Shown: positions 8,063 to 15,053 of the stretch, piece after piece | How positions within the stretch are numbered: position 1 is the stretch's first letter | How the letters are laid out: the number at the start of each line of letters is the position of its first letter | NCBI GenBank assembly: GCA_002862805.1 | Contig: PKEA01000032.1 | Location: forward strand, 1-43,505 | DNA: 43,505 bases | From: Flavobacteriaceae bacterium | Lineage (GTDB): Bacteria > Bacteroidota > Bacteroidia > Flavobacteriales > Flavobacteriaceae | Direction of reading: 5' to 3' | The notes under the pieces: model-generated | The model's input: the letters and a program-made list of their open reading frames with translations, nothing else | What the model was told of the DNA's origin: nothing | Database searches by the model: none | Position numbers and translations under genes: made by a program

Positions 8063-8725
8063 ATGGAAATAAATTATCACGAAAGAATTATAAATTATAC
8101 AGACTGGGCGACTTTAATGTTTGTTCTAAGTGTGTTTATTATTGCGCTAAATAGATCAGTATTTCAAGTTAGATTCATAGAATTTATGCGCTTAGGAGTT
8201 TCTGACAAATACACTAAAATATATAAAGATAGTACTAACATGAACAGCGGCTTTACAATGTCGTTATTTCTTGTACAATTAATTTCCTTTTCTTTTTTTG
8301 TTTTACTTAGTTTAAGCCATTACAAGCTTACAACAAAGGAAAATATTATTGTTTTTATTCAAGTAATAACTTTTTTAGGTGTTTTTATACTCTCAAAATA
8401 CTTAATAGAAAAAATTATTGCAACAACTTTTAAGATTGAGGAGTTTGTAGAGCAATTTAATTTACTAAAAGTAAGTTATAGAACATATTTTGGTGTTTTA
8501 TTATTACCAATAAACATTATTTTATATTACAATTCTTTTAATGAAAACTGGATTTACTTATCATTATTACTTATTTTAGTAGTGATTAATGTGATTACTT
8601 ACTTCATTACATTAAAAGTTTATCAAAATATAATTCTAGGTAAAATATTTTATTTTATTTTGTATCTTTGCACTCTTGAAATAGCACCGTACTATTTTAT
8701 ATATAAATGGATTATAAAAAACTAA
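8063..8725 (+). CDS. DUF4271 integral membrane protein
   Basis: This 220-residue protein has several hydrophobic segments (about 16-30, 73-92, 100-118, 142-158, 165-187, 193-213) and matches my memory of the DUF4271 family, which in Flavobacteriaceae often precedes hemD. The function is unknown; it acts in the inner membrane. The hemD ATG follows 9 nt after the stop, so the two are almost certainly cotranscribed. The chosen ATG follows the -7 box; an alternative ORF further upstream in another frame has no supporting features. Confidence 0.75.
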   Translation: MEINYHERIINYTDWATLMFVLSVFIIALNRSVFQVRFIEFMRLGVSDKYTKIYKDSTNMNSGFTMSLFLVQLISFSFFVLLSLSHYKLTTKENIIVFIQVITFLGVFILSKYLIEKIIATTFKIEEFVEQFNLLKVSYRTYFGVLLLPINIILYYNSFNENWIYLSLLLILVVINVITYFITLKVYQNIILGKIFYFILYLCTLEIAPYYFIYKWIIKN

Positions 8726-8734
8726 AGGAAGAAT

Positions 8735-9493
8735 ATGTCAAATTTGAAAGTGAAAACAATATTAGTTTCACAACCAGAGCCTAAAGTAGAAAATTCTCCT
8801 TATTTTGAACTTCAAAACAAATTGAAGGTTAAAGTTGACTTTAGAACGTTTATTCACGTAGAAGGAATTTCTGCAAAAGAAGTAAGAGCTCAAAAAATAG
8901 ATTTAAGTAAGTTTTCTGCAATAATTCTAACAAGCAGAAATTCAGTAGACCATTTTTTTAGAGTTGCTGAAGAAATGAGATATAAAATACCTGAGGATTT
9001 AAAATATTTTTGCCAATCTGAAGCAGTTGCTTTTTATCTTCAACGTTATGTAGTTTATAGAAAAAGGAAAATTTATGTTGGTCAAAAAGATTTTATTGAT
9101 TTAGCACCACTAATTAAAAAATATAAAGACGAAGCTTTTTTATTAGTTGCTTCAGACCAATTAAACGCTGATGTTCCTTCAACTTTAAACGATTTAAAAG
9201 TGAATTGGACAGAAGGTGTTTTTTACAAAACTGTGGTTAGTGATTTATCTGATTTAAAAGATGTTTATTACGATATATTAGCTTTCTTTAGCCCTTCTGG
9301 AATAAAATCATTATTTCAAAACTTTCCAGATTTTGTTCAAAACAACACTAGAATTGCTGTTTTTGGAACAACAACTCAAAAAGAAGCTATTGATGCTGGA
9401 CTAAGAGTTGATATTATGGCTCCATCTCCTGGAACACCGTCAATGACCGGTGCATTAGAAAAATATATATTAGAAGCTAATAAAGGGAAGTAA
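8735..9493 (+). CDS. hemD: Uroporphyrinogen-III synthase
   Basis: This 252-residue protein fits the HemD family, which cyclises hydroxymethylbilane to uroporphyrinogen III with inversion of ring D in haem and sirohaem synthesis. Indicators are the N-terminal VKTILVSQPEP, the central ILTSRNSVDHFF (67-78) and the C-terminal AFFSPSGIKSLF block, which are typical of this divergent family. It lies 9 nt after DUF4271 in the same operon and ends at the 56-bp palindromic terminator shared with pckA. No other haem genes are in the window. Confidence 0.85.
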   Translation: MSNLKVKTILVSQPEPKVENSPYFELQNKLKVKVDFRTFIHVEGISAKEVRAQKIDLSKFSAIILTSRNSVDHFFRVAEEMRYKIPEDLKYFCQSEAVAFYLQRYVVYRKRKIYVGQKDFIDLAPLIKKYKDEAFLLVASDQLNADVPSTLNDLKVNWTEGVFYKTVVSDLSDLKDVYYDILAFFSPSGIKSLFQNFPDFVQNNTRIAVFGTTTQKEAIDAGLRVDIMAPSPGTPSMTGALEKYILEANKGK

Positions 9494-9504
9494 TTCTTTT
9501 TAAA

Positions 9505-9560
9505 AAAATTACAAAATAAAAAAGCTCTGCAATTGCAGAGCTTTTTTATTTTGTAATTTT
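9505..9560. terminator. Bidirectional terminator, 56-bp perfect palindrome between hemD and pckA
   Basis: Every base from 9505 to 9532 pairs with 9560 to 9533. The core AGCTCTGCAATTGCAGAGCT is flanked by A-runs on one side and T-runs on the other, so it can end transcripts from both convergent genes. Confidence 0.9.
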
Positions 9561-9566
9561 ATATTT

Positions 9567-11192
9567 TTATGAATTCGGACCCGCTTTTACCAAGCCTTTA
9601 CCTTCTTCATTGTCTGTATACTGTTCAAAATTAGCAACAAAAAGCTTTGCTAAATCTTTTGCTTTTGCCTCCCATTCAGTTGCATCTGTATAGGTGTCTC
9701 TAGGATCTAAAATTTCTGAATTTACTTCATTTAAAGAAGTAGGGACTTCAAAATTAAATACTGGAATAACTTTAGTTTCAGCTTTTTCAATAGAACCATC
9801 TAAAATTCTATCAATAATAGCTCTAGTGTCTTTGATAGAAATACGCTTGCCCGTTCCATTCCAACCCGTATTTACCATATAAGCTGTAGCATTATTTTGT
9901 TCCATTTTCTTCACTAATTCTTCACCATATTTTGTAGGATGAAGAGATAAAAATGCCTTTCCAAAACATGCTGAGAATGTTGGTTGTGGTTCAGTTACTC
10001 CCCTTTCTGTACCCGCTAATTTAGCAGTAAATCCAGACAAGAAATAATATTTTGTTTGCTCAGGCGTTAACTTAGAAACTGGAGGCATAACTCCAAATGC
10101 ATCAGCAGTTAAGAAAATTACCTTAGTTGCATGGCCTGCTTTTGAAACTGGCTTAACAATATTATGAATATGGTTAATTGGATATGAAACCCTTGTATTT
10201 TGAGTTGCGGAACCATCTGAAAAATCAATTTTACCATTTGCATCAACCGATACGTTTTCTAATAACGCATCTTTTTTGATTGCTCCATAAATGTCTGGTT
10301 CATTTTCTTTACTTAAGTCAATTGTTTTAGCATAGCAACCCCCTTCAAAGTTAAAGACTCCATCATTATCCCAACCGTGTTCATCATCTCCAATTAATTC
10401 ACGCTTCGGATCAGTAGATAAAGTAGTTTTTCCTGTTCCAGATAAACCAAAGAAAACAGCAACATCACCATCTTTACCTTTGTTTGCAGAACAATGCATT
10501 GATGCTATTCCTTGTAATGGTAAATAATAGTTCATCATTGAAAACAATCCTTTCTTCATTTCACCACCATACCAAGTACCACCAATTAATTGAACTTTTT
10601 CAGTTAAATTAAATGCTATGTATACTTCAGAATTCAAATTATGCTTTTTAAAATCTTTAAAAGACGTTTTTGAACCATTCATTACAACAAAATCAGGTTC
10701 TCCAAAATTTTCTAATTCTTCTGCTGATGGCTGAATAAACATGTTTTTTACAAAATGAGCTTGCCAAGCCACCTCCATTATAAAACGAACTTTTAATCTT
10801 GTGTTTTCATTAGCTCCACAAAATGCATCAACAACAAATAATCTTTTTCCAGACAACTGAGACACTGTTGTTTCTTTTAAATCATTCCAAGTTTCAGTTG
10901 AAATTGGCTTATTGTCATTTACCGCTTTATCTGAAGTCCACCAAATTGTATCTTTAGTAACATCATCTTCAACAATATATTTATCTTTAGGAGAACGACC
11001 TGTATAAATTCCTGTCTTTACATTTACAGCACCTAGTTCAGTTAATTGACCTCTTTCAAATCCCTGTAAATCTGAGCTCAACTCTTCATTATAAAGAAAG
11101 TCATATGATGGATTATAAACCACTTCAATAACATCTTTAATTCCATATTTCTCTAACGATATTGTATTCGTTTTTTGAGTGTGATTATTCAT
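9567..11192 (-). CDS. pckA: Phosphoenolpyruvate carboxykinase (ATP)
   Basis: This 541-residue enzyme converts oxaloacetate and ATP to phosphoenolpyruvate, the first step of gluconeogenesis. It has the full ATP-type length. Visible are the substrate-binding GRSPKD (65-70), the P-loop [11 protein letters not shown] (249-259), and the metal/nucleotide segment [20 protein letters not shown] (266-285). Its stop lies 7 bp from the shared palindromic terminator. A -7 box TAATTTTG at 11230-11237 (minus) gives a leader of about 30 nt. Expressed alone. Confidence 0.97.
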   Translation of the reverse strand: MNNHTQKTNTISLEKYGIKDVIEVVYNPSYDFLYNEELSSDLQGFERGQLTELGAVNVKTGIYTGRSPKDKYIVEDDVTKDTIWWTSDKAVNDNKPISTETWNDLKETTVSQLSGKRLFVVDAFCGANENTRLKVRFIMEVAWQAHFVKNMFIQPSAEELENFGEPDFVVMNGSKTSFKDFKKHNLNSEVYIAFNLTEKVQLIGGTWYGGEMKKGLFSMMNYYLPLQGIASMHCSANKGKDGDVAVFFGLSGTGKTTLSTDPKRELIGDDEHGWDNDGVFNFEGGCYAKTIDLSKENEPDIYGAIKKDALLENVSVDANGKIDFSDGSATQNTRVSYPINHIHNIVKPVSKAGHATKVIFLTADAFGVMPPVSKLTPEQTKYYFLSGFTAKLAGTERGVTEPQPTFSACFGKAFLSLHPTKYGEELVKKMEQNNATAYMVNTGWNGTGKRISIKDTRAIIDRILDGSIEKAETKVIPVFNFEVPTSLNEVNSEILDPRDTYTDATEWEAKAKDLAKLFVANFEQYTDNEEGKGLVKAGPNS

Positions 11193-11229
11193 ACTATTTT
11201 TAGTTATGTTGTTTGTGTATTATTAAACG

Positions 11230-11237
11230 CAAAATTA
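11230..11237 (-). promoter_or_regulatory. -7 promoter box of pckA
   Basis: TAATTTTG on the minus strand, 37 nt before the ATG. Confidence 0.5.
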
Positions 11238-11261
11238 TAAATTAAATTTTAGAAAGCATTG

Positions 11262-11651
11262 TTAATTAGTGTTTTTTACTAATGCAATATAAAATAAATA
11301 TACCCAAGAAATAATTAAAAACATCCCACCTAAAGGTGTCAAGGGACCTAAAATAGATGTTTTTATTTTTGTAACTGTACTTGTAGAAAGCATATAAATT
11401 GATCCTGAAAATAAAACAACCCCAACAATTACCAAATACAAAATAGTTGTTTTTTCCTTAAGTGTAAGAAAATTTAAGTTTGCAATTAATAATAAAAAGA
11501 GTGCATGATACATTTGATATCTAACACCAACCTCAAACGTATTAAGTTGCGGATCAGTTAAAACTTTTTTTAAGGCATGAGCACCAAATGCTCCTAAAAC
11601 AATTGCTACTGCACCCATTATAGCCGCAGTTAAAATCAATTTTTTTTCCAT
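11262..11651 (-). CDS. DUF423 small membrane protein
   Basis: This 129-residue protein has four hydrophobic segments. The N-terminal segment with GAVAIVLGAFGAHALK (14-29) followed by YQMYHALFLL (46-55) is the signature of DUF423 (YgdD-like) inner-membrane proteins of unknown function. It has its own -7 box, TATATTTG at 11669-11676 on the minus strand. It lies upstream of pckA in the same direction, but pckA also has its own promoter in the 69-bp gap. Confidence 0.85.
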   Translation of the reverse strand: MEKKLILTAAIMGAVAIVLGAFGAHALKKVLTDPQLNTFEVGVRYQMYHALFLLLIANLNFLTLKEKTTILYLVIVGVVLFSGSIYMLSTSTVTKIKTSILGPLTPLGGMFLIISWVYLFYIALVKNTN

Positions 11652-11668
11652 TTTTCATGATTATAAAA

Positions 11669-11676
11669 CAAATATA
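11669..11676 (-). promoter_or_regulatory. -7 promoter box of the DUF423 gene
   Basis: TATATTTG on the minus strand, 17 nt before the ATG. Confidence 0.45.
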
Positions 11677-11774
11677 CTATTTTCTTTTTATGTTAAAAAC
11701 TAGAATAGATTTAAAATTACTTTTAATAAATATAACAATTCATTACCTTCGTGTTATATTTACAACTAACCATA

Positions 11775-13145
11775 ATGAGAAACATATTAGTAATAGGAGC
11801 AGGTAGATCAGCCTCTTCTTTAATAAAATATTTACTTGATAAATCTACTGTTGAAGATTTAAAAATCGTTATTGCCGACTTATCTATTGAATTAGCCCAA
11901 AAGAAAACAAACAACCACCCTAATGCTAACGCAATTGCATTTGATATTTTTAATCCTGAGCAAAGAAAAGCAGAAATTCAAAAAGCAGACATCGTTGTTT
12001 CAATGTTGCCAGCACACATGCATATTGAAGTAGCAAAAGACTGTATTGTTTATAAAAAACACATGGTAACAGCATCTTACATTAGTAGTGCAATGCAAGA
12101 ACTTAATGAAGCCGCAAAAGAGAACAACCTTGTTTTTATGAACGAAATTGGTCTTGACCCCGGAATTGACCATATGAGTGCAATGAAAGTGATTGATGAA
12201 ATTCGTGAAAAAGGGGGCAAAATGATTTTATTTGAATCTTTTTGTGGTGGATTAGTTGCCCCAGAAAGTGACACCAATCTTTGGAATTACAAATTTACCT
12301 GGAACCCAAGAAATGTAGTTTTGGCAGGCCAAGGCGGTGCCGCAAAATTTATTCAAGAAGGAACTTACAAATATATTCCTTATAATAAATTATTTAGGCG
12401 TACTGAATTTTTAGACGTTGAAGGTTACGGTAGATTTGAAGCTTATGCTAATAGAGATTCCTTAAAATACAGAAGTGTTTACGGACTTGATAATGCGTTA
12501 ACAGTTTACAGAGGAACCATTAGAAAAGTGGGGTTTTCTAGAGCCTGGGACATCTTAGTTCAATTAGGAATGACTGATGATTCTTACACAATTGATGATT
12601 CAGAGAACATGTCTTACCGTGATTTTACAAACTCTTTTTTACCTTATCACCCAACAGATATCGTAGAAATTAAACTACGTCATGCTCAAAAAATTGATCA
12701 AGATGATGTTATTTGGGACAAATTAGTAGAGTTAGATTTATTTAATCCTAACAAAAAAGTAGAACTTAAAAAAGCTACTCCTGCTCAAATTTTAGAAAAA
12801 ATATTAGCAGAAAAATGGGTTTTAAAAGAAGACGATAAAGATATGATTGTTATGTATCATAAATTTGGATATACTTTAAATGGTGAAAATAGACAAATTG
12901 ACGCTACTATGGTTTGCAAAGGAGATGACCAAACCTATACTTCAATGGCGAAAACAGTAGGTTTACCTGTTGCTATTGCAACATTAAAAATATTAAATGG
13001 AGAAATTAAAACTCCTGGTGTTCAATTGCCAATTACTAAAGAAGTTTACAGTCCTATTTTAAAAGAATTAGAAGATTATGGTGTAATTTTCAATGAATAT
13101 GAAACACCTTATCTAGGTTACAATCCTGATAATGTAAGCAGTTAA
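11775..13145 (+). CDS. Saccharopine dehydrogenase-like oxidoreductase
   Basis: The 456-residue protein starts with a Rossmann motif (VIGAGRSASS, residues 5-14) and has the saccharopine dehydrogenase features VVSMLPAHMH, MNEIGLDPGIDHM and ESFCGGLVAPES. These enzymes act in lysine metabolism, on saccharopine or on related opine-type intermediates; the exact reaction is not certain. I place the start at the ATG at 11775 rather than the in-frame GTG at 11751. The extra eight residues would precede the Rossmann strand, and the GTG lies inside a likely -7 box (TACCTTCG, 11744-11751). It is followed by a terminator and then an Lrp/AsnC regulator. Confidence 0.9.
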   Translation: MRNILVIGAGRSASSLIKYLLDKSTVEDLKIVIADLSIELAQKKTNNHPNANAIAFDIFNPEQRKAEIQKADIVVSMLPAHMHIEVAKDCIVYKKHMVTASYISSAMQELNEAAKENNLVFMNEIGLDPGIDHMSAMKVIDEIREKGGKMILFESFCGGLVAPESDTNLWNYKFTWNPRNVVLAGQGGAAKFIQEGTYKYIPYNKLFRRTEFLDVEGYGRFEAYANRDSLKYRSVYGLDNALTVYRGTIRKVGFSRAWDILVQLGMTDDSYTIDDSENMSYRDFTNSFLPYHPTDIVEIKLRHAQKIDQDDVIWDKLVELDLFNPNKKVELKKATPAQILEKILAEKWVLKEDDKDMIVMYHKFGYTLNGENRQIDATMVCKGDDQTYTSMAKTVGLPVAIATLKILNGEIKTPGVQLPITKEVYSPILKELEDYGVIFNEYETPYLGYNPDNVSS

Positions 13146-13165
13146 AAATAGAAGAACAAAAGTTT

Positions 13166-13193
13166 AAAGCCTTGCAATACGCAAGGCTTTTTT
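13166..13193 (+). terminator. Terminator after the saccharopine dehydrogenase-like gene
   Basis: A perfect 10-bp stem AAAGCCTTGC / GCAAGGCTTT with a 5-nt loop, followed by T residues. Confidence 0.9.
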
Positions 13194-13217
13194 GTTTATT
13201 TTTAAAACCAAAATAAG

Positions 13218-13225
13218 TATATTTA
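13218..13225 (+). promoter_or_regulatory. -7 promoter box of the Lrp/AsnC gene
   Basis: TATATTTA followed by C, a TAnnTTTAC variant, 17 nt before the ATG. Confidence 0.4.
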
Positions 13226-13242
13226 CTTCAAAATAAAACCTT

Positions 13243-13713
13243 ATGAAGATAAATCAGTTACAAATTGAAATAGATGGGATTGACAAAGAAATTTTGCGCG
13301 ACTTAATGGAAGATGCTCGAAAACCAATACTTCAAATTGCGAATAAAATTGGAATTTCAGGGGCTGCCATTCATCAGCGTTTAAAAAAACTAGAGCAAGC
13401 TGGCGTTATTTCTGGTTCAAAATTTGTTGTTGATATCAAAGTATTGGGCTACTCTACTATGGCATTTGTAGGTGTTTATTTAGACAAAGCCATGAGCAAC
13501 CCAGAAGCTGTAAGAGAACTAAAAAAAATTCCAGAAGTTTTAGAATGTCATTACACCACAGGAAACTGGAGCATCTTTATAAAAATTATCTGTAAAGATA
13601 ACGAGCACTTAATGCAGTTGCTTAACAAAAAAATTCAAGCCATAAAAGGTGTTTCTCGTACGGAAACTTTTATTTCACTAGACCAACAAATTGATAGACA
13701 AATTCAACTATAA
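13243..13713 (+). CDS. Lrp/AsnC family transcriptional regulator
   Basis: The 156-residue protein has an N-terminal helix-turn-helix (about 10-60, with ILQIANKIGISGAAIHQRLK) and a C-terminal RAM/AsnC ligand-binding domain (about 70-150, with HYTTGNWSIFIKI). Family members bind amino acids and regulate amino-acid metabolism genes. Its position next to a saccharopine dehydrogenase-like gene makes lysine or a related compound a reasonable ligand guess, but only from context. It has its own promoter and terminator, so it is probably expressed separately. Confidence 0.93.
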   Translation: MKINQLQIEIDGIDKEILRDLMEDARKPILQIANKIGISGAAIHQRLKKLEQAGVISGSKFVVDIKVLGYSTMAFVGVYLDKAMSNPEAVRELKKIPEVLECHYTTGNWSIFIKIICKDNEHLMQLLNKKIQAIKGVSRTETFISLDQQIDRQIQL

Positions 13714-13746
13714 AAAAAGCCGTTTGACAACATCAAACGGCTTTTT
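13714..13746. terminator. Bidirectional terminator between the Lrp gene and the zinc metallopeptidase gene
   Basis: A perfect 14-bp stem (AAAAAGCCGTTTGA / TCAAACGGCTTTTT) with a 5-nt loop. A- and T-runs on opposite sides serve both convergent genes. Confidence 0.92.
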
Positions 13747-13764
13747 GCATCTATTTATAATAAA

Positions 13765-14445
13765 TTATCTTCTATTCATGTAAATCATTACATAATACAA
13801 CAACGTCCCAATAGAACCTAAAGCAGCAACAACATAAGTCCTTGCAGCCCATTTTAAAGCATCTTTTGCACCATCGTGTTCTTGTTGAGTTAACATTCTT
13901 TTGTTTTCTAACCAAGCTAACGCCCTATTACTTGCATCATATTCTACAGGTAAAGTAATTACCGAAAAAAGAGTTGTAGCAGCAAAAACAACAATTCCAA
14001 CTAATAATAATTGAGGAAAAGTATTGATTAATAAAATTCCTGCTAATAAAATCCATTGCACAAAACTAGAAGCTACTTGTACAACAGGCACTAATTTTGA
14101 ACGCATTGTTAACCAACTATATGCCTGAGCATGTTGCACTGCGTGTCCCACCTCATGAGCAGCAACTGCAGCTGCAGCAGCATTTCTTTGATTATAAACT
14201 GCTTCACTTAAATTTACCGTTTTATCTGCAGGATTATAATGATCTGTTAAACGTCCTGGTGTAGATATTACCCTAACATCTCTTATTCCATTATCGGCAA
14301 GCATTTTTTCGGCAATTTCAGCACCACTCATTCCGTTTTGCAAATGCAATTTTGAATAATGTTCAAACTTGCTTTTTAGCCTACTGCTAACCAACCAACT
14401 GGCCAACATAATAGCACCAGCCAAAATCATATAACTCATTCCCAT
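13765..14445 (-). CDS. Neutral zinc metallopeptidase (YugP family)
   Basis: The 226-residue membrane protein has an N-terminal hydrophobic segment, the zinc-binding motif HEVGH (97-101, in AAHEVGHAVQHAQ), two hydrophobic segments around 120-165, and a C-terminal one. This is the layout of YugP-like membrane zinc peptidases, whose substrates are unknown. The third glutamate ligand is not assigned here. A start at the second ATG (residue 3) is equally possible. It lies 81 bp downstream of a small coiled-coil membrane protein on the same strand, and the pair may be cotranscribed. Confidence 0.87.
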   Translation of the reverse strand: MGMSYMILAGAIMLASWLVSSRLKSKFEHYSKLHLQNGMSGAEIAEKMLADNGIRDVRVISTPGRLTDHYNPADKTVNLSEAVYNQRNAAAAAVAAHEVGHAVQHAQAYSWLTMRSKLVPVVQVASSFVQWILLAGILLINTFPQLLLVGIVVFAATTLFSVITLPVEYDASNRALAWLENKRMLTQQEHDGAKDALKWAARTYVVAALGSIGTLLYYVMIYMNRR

Positions 14446-14526
14446 ATTTTCTAAATTTTGAATTTAAATTTAATAAATAAACATCAAATTACATTCCATT
14501 TTTTTAAAATGACATTTTGACGCTTA

Positions 14527-14940
14527 CTAATTTGAATTTGGTTTCATACCTTTATTTACATCCATAACTGGTAGCAAACCATTTGAAGGAACATAAATAA
14601 TTTGTGGTAAATCTCCTTTATCTGCAATTTTTTCAAGGGTTCTGATAAACAAATACTGATTGTAAGTTTCACTTAATGTACCGTTTTCTAACTTCATAGC
14701 TTCAGCCATTCCTTTGGCTCTCTCAATTTCTGCTTGAGCGTTTAGTTTTTCTGCTTCTAACTTCGCTTTAGCTTCTTCTACTAAAATTCTTCTATTTTGT
14801 TCTGCTTTTGCCATTTCAGCTTTTCCTGCCATTTCTTGCTGCCAAACATTATATCTTGGTAAACCAAACATCATTGAAGCAATTAAAATAAAAACAAAAA
14901 TTACAATTCCAAATATTAAACCTGTATAGTTTCTTCTCAT
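14527..14940 (-). CDS. Small membrane-anchored coiled-coil protein, SPFH-tail-like
   Basis: The 137-residue protein has one N-terminal membrane helix (about 8-25) and a charged Ala/Glu/Lys coiled coil (about 35-85, with AEIERAKGMAEAMKLE). It ends with a segment like the C-terminus of prohibitin/stomatin proteins (YLFIRTLEKIADKGDLPQIIYVPSN). The globular SPFH domain that should sit between is absent, so it is either a specialised short protein or a remnant. I see no frameshift. Upstream of the zinc metallopeptidase gene on the same strand; function unknown. Confidence 0.75.
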   Translation of the reverse strand: MRRNYTGLIFGIVIFVFILIASMMFGLPRYNVWQQEMAGKAEMAKAEQNRRILVEEAKAKLEAEKLNAQAEIERAKGMAEAMKLENGTLSETYNQYLFIRTLEKIADKGDLPQIIYVPSNGLLPVMDVNKGMKPNSN

Positions 14941-14993
14941 TACAAATTATTTAAATTATACTTATTATACGTAAAATTTTAAAAAAGTTACAA

Positions 14994-15027
14994 AAAAACC
15001 CAAACTCTTATTTGAATTTGGGTTTTT
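14994..15027 (-). terminator. Terminator of leuS
   Basis: An 11-bp stem (AAAAACCCAAA / TTTGGGTTTTT) with a 12-nt loop. It is nearly the same sequence as the hairpin downstream of sucB at 40579-40612, including the loop. Confidence 0.85.
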
Positions 15028-15053
15028 AGTGATATTATTTCGATAAAAAGGCT

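Noticed and set aside
11751..11774. Eight extra N-terminal codons of the saccharopine dehydrogenase-like gene starting with GTG
   Set aside because: The GTG lies inside the likely -7 box, and the residues precede the Rossmann strand that defines the true N-terminus.
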